Positions 41,222-49,336 of a DNA stretch of 64,000 bases are shown here, piece by piece. The translations under genes were made by a program, and so were the position numbers. The first letter of the stretch is position 1. Each line of letters begins with the position of its first letter. The DNA is from Streptomyces globosus (GTDB lineage: Bacteria; Actinomycetota; Actinomycetes; Streptomycetales; Streptomycetaceae): positions 4,095,501 through 4,159,500 of the forward strand of contig NZ_CP030862.1 of the NCBI RefSeq assembly GCF_003325375.1. The letters run 5' to 3'. The notes beneath the pieces were generated by a model. It made no database searches. It saw only the letters and a list, made by a program, of their open reading frames with translations, and was not told the DNA's origin.

Positions 41222-41268
41222 ATTCCCTGACCGGGGAAGCAGACGAAACACCTGTTCAGGACGGCTGA
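41218..41268 (+). CDS. possible 16-residue ORF coupled to the preceding one
   Basis: ATG 41218 overlaps the preceding TGA. The acidic peptide begins MNSLTGEADETP and stops at 41266-41268. Only the start-stop coupling supports it; no signal peptide or family is seen. Confidence 0.25.
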   Translation: MNSLTGEADETPVQDG

Positions 41269-41290
41269 GTCGCCCTCCGAGAAGTCACCC

Positions 41291-41825
41291 TCAAGCTGTA
41301 CGGATCGAAGCAGGGACGTCGTAGTCGGGCCCGTCGAGAAGGACGGTGAACTCCAGCGCGGGGCAGTTCGGCCGTACTTCGGCGATCACCGCCGCGTACT
41401 CGGAGGTCTTGAAGCGCTCGGCGGCGATGAGCAGCCGCATCCCGGACTGCCGGACCGCGTACCCCAACTCGAGGGCGCGGTAAGCGGGGTTGACGGTGAC
41501 GAGGATCGCGCCGATCTTGGCGGTGGCGTACTGGGTCAGCGTCCACTCGGCGCGGTGCGGGGCCCAAATGCCGACGCGCGACCGGCGGGCGCCGGTCGCC
41601 CTGGGCGGTGCCGAGGCCGAGGAGCCCGAGGGCCAGGGCGTCGGCGTCGGCGTCGGCCGCGAAGTCCGCGTACGTCCAGCGGCGCCCGGCGGCAGCCTCG
41701 ACGAGGGCGTCGCGGTCGGGGAACCGGCGTACGGTGCGGTCCGGGTTCTCCCCGACGGTGTCGCCCAGCAGGGGCACTTCGCAGGCGCCGGACGCATGGC
41801 TCGACGCAGCGGACACGCGTTCCAC
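41291..41825 (-). pseudogene. truncated, frameshifted acyl-CoA synthetase (AMP-binding) remnant
   Basis: The N-terminal region of a fatty-acyl-CoA synthetase is recognisable: EVPLLGDTVGENPDRTV, FPDRDALVEA and RRWTYADF in one frame, then VGIWAPHRAEWTLTQYATAKIG and VTVNPAYR in the next. The frame changes at a 16-base insertion near 41579-41594 that creates a palindrome (arms 41578-41586 and 41591-41599). The protein would continue for about 350 more residues but stops at 41291. All ATP-binding and catalytic parts are missing. The gene is certainly dead, and its 3' end coincides with the edge of the disturbed stretch. Confidence 0.85.
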
Positions 41826-41861
41826 CTCGATCGGTGGCGGCGCATCCGAGCGGTCCGGAGG

Positions 41862-42554
41862 TCACTCCTCGATGGCGCCGCCGAGGCTTCGGAGGTGGCG
41901 GCGGAAGGTGTACGAGGGGTCGGCCTCGCGGAGGACCAGGTAGTCCTCGAAGGCGGTCTGGCTGCGGAGGCTGCGGCCGGCCCGGATGAGGCGGGCCTGT
42001 TCGCGTTCCGTCCGCATGATGTGCCGGGCCGTGTCCAGGAGTTCCTCCACGTGGGACGCCTCGGCGAAGAGGACGCCGTCGGCGTCTCCGAAGACGATGT
42101 CCCGGCCGGTCACCAAATGCGGTCCGAAGCGGGCGCCGGCGGCGGCGTCCGGTTCGGGGTCGTCGAGCCGGACGGGTCCGGCGGGGTGGGTGCCGTAGCT
42201 GAAGACGGGCAGGCCGATCTCGGCGAGCTCGGGGGTGTCGCGGTGCAGGCCCCAGACGGCGATGCCGGCGACGCCGGCGTGCCCGGCTTCCAGGACGGCG
42301 AGGTCGCCGATGCACGCCTCGTCGTCGCGGCCGCCGTTGTCGATGACGAGGACGTCGCCGGGGCGGGCCCTGCCGTAGGCCTCCAGGAACACGTCGACGC
42401 TGCCGTAGTGGCGCACCGGCAGGGCGGGGCCGGCGATGCGGTGGCCGGGCACGACGGCGGCGATGCCGGGCGGTGCGGTGCGCAGGGGCGCGCCGGTGCG
42501 TACGCAGGCGTCGGCGAGGAGGGGGGTGGACAGGTCGGCGAAGTCCTTCAGCAT
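41862..42554 (-). CDS. RraA-family aldolase-like protein
   Basis: This 230-residue protein has the RraA/HMG aldolase core: STPLLADACVR, PGHRIAGPALPVR, GDVLVIDNGGRDDEACIGDLAVLEA, and the strand with VWGLHRDTPEL. Members are 4-hydroxy-4-methyl-2-oxoglutarate aldolases or oxaloacetate decarboxylases, and some are inhibitors of RNase E. The acidic pair near GDLAV positions the metal. The ATG at 42554 has a GGGAACGGGG site. Actual activity is uncertain. Confidence 0.82.
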   Translation of the reverse strand: MLKDFADLSTPLLADACVRTGAPLRTAPPGIAAVVPGHRIAGPALPVRHYGSVDVFLEAYGRARPGDVLVIDNGGRDDEACIGDLAVLEAGHAGVAGIAVWGLHRDTPELAEIGLPVFSYGTHPAGPVRLDDPEPDAAAGARFGPHLVTGRDIVFGDADGVLFAEASHVEELLDTARHIMRTEREQARLIRAGRSLRSQTAFEDYLVLREADPSYTFRRHLRSLGGAIEE

Positions 42555-42684
42555 GGGCCCCGTTCCCTTTCGGAGTGCGGGCCGCCGCGGGCGGTCGCGG
42601 TCGGCGGGTCGCGGCCGCGGCGGGAGGGGTCCGGGCGGCCGGCCGTCCCCATGGTGCCGGGCCGCGGGGCGGGAGGGGTGCTGC

Positions 42685-42933
42685 TCAGGGAATGTCGGTG
42701 TCGGAGGGTTCCGCTTCGTAGGCGTGCGGGTCGTCGACCATCCACTCGACGAGCGGCGAGTCCCCGAGGACCATCTCGTCGGGGTCGGGCACGCCGGCCC
42801 GGCGCAGGAACTCGATGACGTCGGCGTCGCTGCGGGCGAGGCCGAGGACGGTGTCGCGGCCCTCGGCGCGCAGGGAGACGCGGCGGCCGCCGGCGGGTGC
42901 GATCCGGTGGACGAGGATCGGCGCGTGGTGCAT
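42685..42933 (-). CDS. small conserved-type hypothetical protein
   Basis: This 82-residue acidic protein has an N-terminal beta stretch (APILVHRIAPAGGRRVSL) and a helix (SDADVIEFLRRAGV) ahead of DDPHAYEAEPSDTDIP. It has no signal or membrane segment. It is upstream of the RraA gene on the same strand with a 130-base gap. The function is unknown. Confidence 0.65.
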   Translation of the reverse strand: MHHAPILVHRIAPAGGRRVSLRAEGRDTVLGLARSDADVIEFLRRAGVPDPDEMVLGDSPLVEWMVDDPHAYEAEPSDTDIP

Positions 42934-43236
42934 GGGGCCAGCCTCCGCCGGGACCGGCGGGACCGCATCCGGAGGGGGGCGGGCGGCGGTCAGTCGGTCG
43001 GCCGGGTGCGCTCGCAGGGGTGGGCGGTGAAGGGCGGGATTCGGACAAATGCGGGACCCGCTATGACGTGCACCTGACATTTCAAGGTCTTCGTGGGACC
43101 TTCCCCTCGCACGTCGCACGGCTCTCTCCCCCGGTCCGGGCCGGACACCGCCTCCGCCCGCCCGGGCGCACGCCCGCGCGGCCCTCCCGCGGCCGCGCGT
43201 CACACCCCACGAGGACGTGGCGAAGAGGAGCGACAG
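42934..43236. other. 303-bp divergent intergenic region
   Basis: It lies between the small minus-strand gene and the secreted plus-strand gene. An AT-richer patch at about 43030-43090 includes TATGAC (about 43061), a possible -10 box for the rightward gene. The -35 match is poor. Confidence 0.4.
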
Positions 43237-43737
43237 ATGAAGATGGCGACTTGGCCCGGGCTGACCGTCCTGGCCGCCGGACTGCTCGTCGGCACCGCGG
43301 TACCCGCCTCCGCCTTCGGCCCTTCGGCCGAGCAGCGGCTCGACGGGTCCATCGCGGTGGCCGGGAACACCTGTACGTGGACGGACGCACGCACCAGCGC
43401 CAACCCCCCGAGCACCCTCACCGTCGACCGCACCAGCATCAACGCACCCGGCGGCAACCTGAGCTGCGCCGGCGGGATCACGGCGGCCCTCAACAACAAC
43501 CCGCAGTTCACCTTCGACGACGCCGCCGGCACCGCCCGGACGGACGCCATCGACATCACCGGCAAGCAGAGCTTCATCTCCTGCCGCTACAAGGCCGCCG
43601 GCATCACCTGGAACCGGGAGGGCGACACCCGCAAGTACGTCAACCAGGCCTTTACGGCGACGAAGGTCTCGGGCAGCTTCCTTTGCCCGGGCTCGGTGAC
43701 CACGGCCGCCGGCGGCGCCTCGATGCTCTTCCGCTGA
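43237..43737 (+). CDS. secreted hypothetical protein
   Basis: This 166-residue secreted protein has a signal peptide of about 26 residues (cleavage after VPASA). The mature part is rich in Thr, Asn, Ala and Gly, with cysteines at NTCTW, LSCAGG, ISCRYK and FLCPGS that could form two disulfides. It is predicted to be mostly beta. The ATG has GAAGAGGAG. The family is unknown; such proteins are common in streptomycete secretomes. Confidence 0.7.
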   Translation: MKMATWPGLTVLAAGLLVGTAVPASAFGPSAEQRLDGSIAVAGNTCTWTDARTSANPPSTLTVDRTSINAPGGNLSCAGGITAALNNNPQFTFDDAAGTARTDAIDITGKQSFISCRYKAAGITWNREGDTRKYVNQAFTATKVSGSFLCPGSVTTAAGGASMLFR

Positions 43738-43742
43738 GCTGC

Positions 43743-43786
43743 GGGCCCGCCCGCCCCGCACCGCGCGGACGCGGGCGGGCGGGCCC
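43743..43786. terminator. long GC hairpin between convergent genes
   Basis: Arms 43743-43759 and 43771-43786 pair almost completely (one bulged C). The hairpin separates the secreted plus-strand gene from the convergent phospholipase gene. Confidence 0.8.
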
Positions 43787-43801
43787 GGTACGGCCGCCGG
43801 A

Positions 43802-45466
43802 TCAGGCCTGGCAGACGCCGCGCTCGTGGTCGAAGGTGGCGGTGTCACGGGAGAACCGCCACTGCGGTGCGAGCAGCTGGTCGTTCAGCTGGCCTGCCGC
43901 CGCGGGGCTCTCCACGATGTAGCCGAAGTCCTGGAGCCACGCCGGGTAGAGGTTCTTCGAGCCGATGTAGAAGGCCGACCCGTCCACGGCCACCAGCTTG
44001 TGGTGCTGGGCGTACGGGCGGCCGTCGGCCCACTTCGGGCTCTTCGAGCTGCGGAACGTGGCCAGCTGGAGGGTGGAGCACATCGCGGCCCCGGCCTTGG
44101 CCTGGTCGCCCGTCAGCAGCGCGAGGCGGGCGCGCAGGACGTCGCTGATCTCGGAGAGCGACTTGATCTGGGAGTAGCCGCCGCTGCCGACGGCGCCCCG
44201 GTTCTCCGGGTCGCTGACCACGATGCGGACCTTGACGCCGGCGGCCATCTTCGCGGCGAGCGCGTCGTAGACGCGGATGTCGTAGCGCGGCAGGGGCGGG
44301 CAGGTCGCGTTCATGTCCTGCTGGGAGATCTCGATGTGCCGCTCGGCGCTGGAGATGAGGGCCCGCAGGGCGCTCTCCTCCGGGTTGACGGTGTCGTAGT
44401 CGCGATCGGCGTTGGTGTTGTCGTGGAGGCCGACGACGCCGCACTTGGTGTCGGGGGCGGTGGGCAGGGTCGGCCGGAAGGAGGACGCGGGGTCGTTGCG
44501 CTTGATGCCGACCCCGAGGCCGCCGACGGCGATGGCCGGGACGCCGCCGGGGGTGCCCGCGCCGGGGGCGGCGGCCTCGGCGGCGGCGTTCTCGCCGGCC
44601 AGGGCGGGCATGCACGCGGCGCCGTTCGAGGAGGCGAACCAGACACTCGCGAAGTTGCTCTTGTTCCGGCAGGTCCAGGACCACAGCTCGTCGAGGTAGC
44701 GGCCGGCCGTGCCTGCCGCCGGTCCGCGCATCGCCAGGGAGACGTCGGCGACGGGGTGCGTGGTCTCCAGGTAGTCGTCCTTCCAGCTGTTGATGCCGCC
44801 GGTGATGACGGAGCTGCCGTCGACCACGAGGAGCTTGGAGTGGTTCCAGGAGAACGCCGTCTTCGACGTGGTCATGGAGGCGACGTTCAGGTCGATCCGG
44901 GAGGCGGCGTCGGGGCCGAGCTTGGCGACCAGCTCGTCGCGGTACTTCGACGGCACCACGTTCATGTGGTAGATGGGCGCGGCGCCGACGAGAATGCGCA
45001 CCTTGAGCCTGTTCCCGCGCGCGGCGGCGGACTTGAGCCCGGTGACGACCGCGTCCTGGAAGCCGCCGTTCGGGAACGGGGCGAGGGTCGATATGTCGAC
45101 CGTCCGCGTGGCTTGGGCGATGTTCTCCGTCGTCTTCGCCAGGAGGCGCTCGGCGCCGGGGCGGGAGGCGCAGGTGTCGTCGCCCCAGCAGCCGGGCGTC
45201 TGGAGCAGCCAGTCGCCGCCGCCCGCGGTCGAGGCGTCGAGGGCGTTGCCGGAGGTCCGCTCCCACACGGAGCCTTCGAGTCCGGGCGAGACCTGGCGGA
45301 GCATCTGCTCGACGGAGTCGAGGTGCGGGGCCGCACCCCGGGCCGGGGCGGGGCCGCTGCCCGGGGCGGCCGCGGCGGGGCCGGCGGCGCACAGGGACAG
45401 CAGGGCGGCCCCGACCGCGGCGCGGGTGGCGAGGGCGGAAGGGCGGAAAAGGGTATGGCGGTGCAA
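43802..45466 (-). CDS. secreted phospholipase D family enzyme
   Basis: This 554-residue secreted protein has a signal peptide (about 1-35) and two HKD catalytic motifs, NHSKLLVVDGS and QHHKLVAVDGS, each followed by Gly/Ser-Asn. The two lobes are those of Streptomyces phospholipase D, which hydrolyses or transphosphatidylates phosphatidylcholine. A Gly/Ala-rich insert (about 295-330) lies between the lobes. The start is taken as TTG at 45466, because AAGGAAG lies five bases upstream and no ATG or GTG in frame is better placed. It is monocistronic. Confidence 0.9.
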   Translation of the reverse strand: MHRHTLFRPSALATRAAVGAALLSLCAAGPAAAAPGSGPAPARGAAPHLDSVEQMLRQVSPGLEGSVWERTSGNALDASTAGGGDWLLQTPGCWGDDTCASRPGAERLLAKTTENIAQATRTVDISTLAPFPNGGFQDAVVTGLKSAAARGNRLKVRILVGAAPIYHMNVVPSKYRDELVAKLGPDAASRIDLNVASMTTSKTAFSWNHSKLLVVDGSSVITGGINSWKDDYLETTHPVADVSLAMRGPAAGTAGRYLDELWSWTCRNKSNFASVWFASSNGAACMPALAGENAAAEAAAPGAGTPGGVPAIAVGGLGVGIKRNDPASSFRPTLPTAPDTKCGVVGLHDNTNADRDYDTVNPEESALRALISSAERHIEISQQDMNATCPPLPRYDIRVYDALAAKMAAGVKVRIVVSDPENRGAVGSGGYSQIKSLSEISDVLRARLALLTGDQAKAGAAMCSTLQLATFRSSKSPKWADGRPYAQHHKLVAVDGSAFYIGSKNLYPAWLQDFGYIVESPAAAGQLNDQLLAPQWRFSRDTATFDHERGVCQA

Positions 45467-45851
45467 TGTGACTTCCTTGCAGGAGGGATCGCCGTCGCCG
45501 CAGAGGGGGCCCGGCAAGATCAACTCGCGGAAGTTACCACTCGGTCAGATGGTCGAAGAATACGGTGAGCACGTTTCGGCCACACCGCCAACTCGGCGCC
45601 CCGCCTGGCCGATCCGCCCGCCGTACCGCCGCCCCGCCCCGCCGGGGACCCCGCCCGACACCCGCCCGACACGTCCCGAACGCCCTGCATGCGGCCCCCG
45701 CAGAGGGATTCGGATTGGACAACCGCACGCGTGAGCGACCACGATGATGGGCGCAACATCGCGGCAGCTCAGGGGGGCAAACCGGTCACATGGTGTCGTT
45801 CCTCCGCTCGGTCCGCATCGTCCCCAATTCCGACACCGGAGAGATTTCGCC
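45467..45851. other. 385-bp divergent intergenic region
   Basis: It separates phospholipase D (leftward) from the RDD gene (rightward). A minus-strand TAACTT near 45533 with upstream TTCTTC-like sequence may be the phospholipase promoter. No ORF is convincing. Confidence 0.4.
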
Positions 45852-46484
45852 ATGAGCTTCGGCGACCCGAACAACCCGTACGGCCAGCCCCCGCAGGGCC
45901 AGCCCGGCTACCCGCAGCAGGCCCCGCAGGGCGTGCCGCCGCAGTACGGCTACCCGCAGCAGCCCGCGCCGGGCACGCCCCCGCAGTACGGCTACCCGCA
46001 GCAGCCGGCCGCCGCGCCGTACGGCGGCTACCCGGCGCCCGGCATGCCCGGCGCCGGCATGCCCGAACTCGCCCACTGGGGCCTCCGCGTCGGCGGCTAC
46101 CTGCTCGACATGCTGATCATCGTCGGCCCGATGTACGCCCTCGGCTTCATCGACCTGGCCACCGCCTCCGACGCGGCGACCGCCGAGCCCGGCATCTTCT
46201 TCACCATCGGCATCCTGTACGCGCTCGGCATGGCCATCTTCCAGCTGTACAAGGAAGGCGCCACCGGCCAGTCGATCGGCAAGAAGGTCGTCGGCATCAG
46301 CGTGCTCCGCGAGGCCAACGGCACGCCCCTCGGCTTCGGCATGGCGTTCGTCCGCAAGCTGGCCCACGTCCTCGACGGCCTGCCCTGCTACATCGGCTGG
46401 CTGTGGCCGCTGTGGGACGACAAGAAGCAGACGTTCGCCGACAAGGTGTGCAGCACCGTCGTCGTCCGCGTCCCCAAGGTCTGA
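45852..46484 (+). CDS. RDD family membrane protein with PQYGYPQQ repeats
   Basis: This 210-residue protein has a disordered N-terminus (about 8-70) with repeated PPQYGYPQQP units, then an RDD domain. The first helix carries the Arg-Asp signature (GLRVGGYLLDMLIIVG), two more helices follow, and KLAHVLDGLPCYIGWLWPLWDDKKQTFADK closes the domain. RDD proteins act as transporters or membrane accessory proteins. Tyr/Pro/Gln-rich tails of this type are frequent on actinomycete membrane proteins. The ATG has a GGAGA site. Confidence 0.85.
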   Translation: MSFGDPNNPYGQPPQGQPGYPQQAPQGVPPQYGYPQQPAPGTPPQYGYPQQPAAAPYGGYPAPGMPGAGMPELAHWGLRVGGYLLDMLIIVGPMYALGFIDLATASDAATAEPGIFFTIGILYALGMAIFQLYKEGATGQSIGKKVVGISVLREANGTPLGFGMAFVRKLAHVLDGLPCYIGWLWPLWDDKKQTFADKVCSTVVVRVPKV

Positions 46485-46504
46485 CCGCTCCCCGGACCTC
46501 CCCC

Positions 46505-46534
46505 GCCCGGCAGCGCTCCCCGGCGCTGCCGGGC
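46505..46534. terminator. hairpin between convergent genes
   Basis: Perfect 12-base arms GCCCGGCAGCGC (46505-46516) and GCGCTGCCGGGC (46523-46534) lie between the RDD gene and the DUF6493 gene. Confidence 0.85.
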
Positions 46535-46582
46535 GTCCGCGTTCCCGGGCCGGCCCCGGCGGAGCCGCCCGGCCGCCCCGCC

Positions 46583-49336
46583 TCAGGCAGCGGCCTCCGC
46601 GCCGCCCCCCGGCCGCCGCGCGCCGCCCCCGCCTCCTGCACGGCCCGAGCCGCCCGCCCGCGCGGCCGCCTCGGCGAGCGCCGCACGCAACCGCCGGGCC
46701 TGCACGGCCAGCTGGGACGAACCCGCCCGGTCCGCCGCCCCGGCCACCCCCTCGGGCACCGGGCCGGCCGCCCCGCACCGCTCGGCGCAGTCCGCGGCCA
46801 CGGCCAGCACCTCCCCCGCGCCCCGCGCCCCGGCCCCGCCCCCGGCCAGCAGCGCCGGGAGCGCCTGCGCAAGCAGCGTCCAGGTCAGGGCGTACGCGCC
46901 GGCGGCAGCGGCCGAGCGGGCAGCGTCGGCCAGCCGGTTGGGCTTCACCGTGCCGAGGGCGAGCAGTTCGGCCAGGTCCCGCCCCAGCAGTGCGGCGTCC
47001 AGCTCCCCGCGGGCGGCGAGGACCAGCAGGGCGTCCACAGCGGCCAGCCGGTCCTCGGCGTGCCGGGCGCCGAGGCCGGTGGCGACGGCGAGGTGCAGGA
47101 CCGGGCCGGCCGGGCCGCCCAGTTCGGCGAGCCGGGCGAGCAGCTCCCCCGCCCCGCGCTCGCCGACCGTGGCGCAGGCGGTCAGCGCCGGCAGCAGCCA
47201 GACGGCCTGCGCTTCGCGGTCCTCGGGCATGACGGGGTGCTGGGCAAGCTCGTAGCCCGCCCAGTGGTAGCAGCGCCGGCCCGAGTCGGTGTACGCGCGG
47301 CCGAGCCGCCGGAACTCGGCGGGGAAGGAGCCGTTCTGCAGTCCGGGGCGCTCGGACAGTTCGACGACGATGCGCGGGACCGTCTCGCGGGTCCTGTCCC
47401 ACCCGAGGCGGCTCGCCGCCGGGGCGGGCTCCTGCACGCGGCGCACCGTCCGCGGCGGCTCCCCGTCGGAGGCGAGCCAGGCGGCGAGGCGCCCGCCCTC
47501 GGCGGTGCCCAGCGCGGCGGCCGCCGCCGCGGCCTCCGGGTCGCGCCGGACGCGCAGCAGGGCCTGGGCGAAGTCGGCCGGGGCGGGTGCCACGCCGAGG
47601 CGCCGGTACTCCGCGAGGCGTGCGACGAGTTCGAGGGGCTCCAGCGTGCCCGTGTCCCAGCTGGGCGCGGCCAGCAGGAAGGGCAGCGGGTCGGCCGGGA
47701 TGCGGGCGGCCGCCTCCCGGATCCGGGCGGCGGTGACCGCGCCGAGCGCGGCGTGCACGCAGTCCTGCGGGTAGCCGACGCCCCGGCGGCTCCCCGCGGT
47801 CCGCAGGTCGGCGGCCCGGACGCAGCCGAGCACCGTCGCGGCGACGAGCTCCACGCCCTCGATCCACTCGGGGTCCGTCCAGCTGTCGGCCCGGAGCCAG
47901 CGGCGGTCGGCGAGGGCGGGGTGCAGGGCCGCGGCGAGGGCCGCGCGGTCGCGGTGGGCGTGGCGGACGAGGGCGTCGAGGGCGGTCTCGAACTCCGCGG
48001 GCCCCGGCTCCCGGGCATGGGCGAGGGAGGCGACCAGTTCCACCGTCGCGGCGAGCGACAGGTCCGCGGCCCGCGCCGGCCGGCGGCGCTCCGGCGCCGG
48101 CGGCAGCACGTCCTCCCTGGGCTCGGCCGCGGTGTCGTCGGCGACGGCGCCGAGGAGGTCGGCCGCCGCGCGCCGGTGCACGGGGCCGAGGAGTCCGGCC
48201 TGGCCGGCCAGTTCGGCGCGCAGGGCGCCGTCGTCGGGCCGCAGGTGCGCGGCGACGAGCCGCAGGGCGCGCTCCTGGAGCGCGGTGTCCGCGTGTCCGA
48301 ACGCCGTCGCGGCCGCGGGCAGCAGCACGGACCGGTCGTCGGGGCGGCGGCGCAGGGCCTTGCCGAGGAGTACGAGCTGGGCGCGTACCAGCTTCTTCTC
48401 GGGTCGGAAGAGGACGGCGGCGGACATTTCGGCAAGCTGTTCGGCCGTCAGCCGGCCCGCCTCGGACAGGCCGGCGAGGATCCCCTGGGCGTGCCCGGCG
48501 AGCGGCGAGGGAGCGTCGCCGGCCACGGCGATCCAGTCGCCGGCGCGCGCCTGCTGCTCGTCCTGCGTGAGGTCGAGCGCCCGGAGGAGGTCGAGGTAGA
48601 AGGACAGGTGGGCGGGGCGGCCGCCGCGCAGCAGGCGGGCGGTGCAGCCGTCGGCGAGGACGCTCCGGTCGAGGAGGCCCTCCGCGGCGAGCCGGGCCAG
48701 TTCGGCGGGCCAGCCGCCGCCGTCGGTGGAGCGGCCGTGCCAGGAGAGCGGCTCCGCGGGCTCGGCCGTCTCGAACAGCAGGGGGACGAACGCGCGCAGC
48801 TGCGGCTCCGCCCGGAGTGCCGCGCCCAGCGGGCGGCCGCGGCCGGCGGAGCGTTCGGGGCCGCCGGTGCTCATCTCGCGGACCCAGCCGCGGACGAAGC
48901 CGTCGCCGGCGGGCAGGGGGCAGCCGGTCCTGCGGACGAGTTCCCGGATGAGCGGGTAGTCCTCCTCGGCGGTGGCGGCGCGGGCGGCGAGGCGGTGCGC
49001 AACGTCGCCGAGCCAGGCGGGGTCGCGGTCGGCCAGGACCCGGAGGAGGAGTGCGGTGCGCCGTGCGGGGCTGTCCGTACGCAGGTCCCGGGCGGCGATC
49101 CAGGAGGCGGCGGCTGCGGCTCCGGTGTGGCAGGCGGCCCCGGCGAGCAGCAGGCCGCGGCGTATGCACGCCCGCTCCTGCCAGCGGGACCAGTCCCAGC
49201 CGCGGATCTCGCGGCGCAGGGCGGTCAGTTCGGGCACGAGGGCGCGCCGCTCGGCCGGGGTGAGGGGCTGGAGCAGGGCGGGGAGGGTGTCGCCGGCGCC
49301 CCGGCGGACGGCTTCGAGGACGGCGGCGGTGCTCAT
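46583..49336 (-). CDS. DUF6493 family protein
   Basis: This large 917-residue protein is almost entirely alpha-helical, rich in Ala, Leu and Arg, in a HEAT-repeat-like pattern. It lacks signal, membrane helix and catalytic motif. The opening (LEAVRRGAGDTLPALLQPLTPAERRALVPEL) and the WDWSRW segment are typical of DUF6493. The C-terminus is low-complexity Ala/Gly/Arg. Its start overlaps the SWIM gene stop by four bases. In streptomycetes such pairs often accompany MoxR-VWA chaperone-like systems, but those partners are not in this window. Confidence 0.8.
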   Translation of the reverse strand: MSTAAVLEAVRRGAGDTLPALLQPLTPAERRALVPELTALRREIRGWDWSRWQERACIRRGLLLAGAACHTGAAAAASWIAARDLRTDSPARRTALLLRVLADRDPAWLGDVAHRLAARAATAEEDYPLIRELVRRTGCPLPAGDGFVRGWVREMSTGGPERSAGRGRPLGAALRAEPQLRAFVPLLFETAEPAEPLSWHGRSTDGGGWPAELARLAAEGLLDRSVLADGCTARLLRGGRPAHLSFYLDLLRALDLTQDEQQARAGDWIAVAGDAPSPLAGHAQGILAGLSEAGRLTAEQLAEMSAAVLFRPEKKLVRAQLVLLGKALRRRPDDRSVLLPAAATAFGHADTALQERALRLVAAHLRPDDGALRAELAGQAGLLGPVHRRAAADLLGAVADDTAAEPREDVLPPAPERRRPARAADLSLAATVELVASLAHAREPGPAEFETALDALVRHAHRDRAALAAALHPALADRRWLRADSWTDPEWIEGVELVAATVLGCVRAADLRTAGSRRGVGYPQDCVHAALGAVTAARIREAAARIPADPLPFLLAAPSWDTGTLEPLELVARLAEYRRLGVAPAPADFAQALLRVRRDPEAAAAAAALGTAEGGRLAAWLASDGEPPRTVRRVQEPAPAASRLGWDRTRETVPRIVVELSERPGLQNGSFPAEFRRLGRAYTDSGRRCYHWAGYELAQHPVMPEDREAQAVWLLPALTACATVGERGAGELLARLAELGGPAGPVLHLAVATGLGARHAEDRLAAVDALLVLAARGELDAALLGRDLAELLALGTVKPNRLADAARSAAAAGAYALTWTLLAQALPALLAGGGAGARGAGEVLAVAADCAERCGAAGPVPEGVAGAADRAGSSQLAVQARRLRAALAEAAARAGGSGRAGGGGGARRPGGGAEAAA

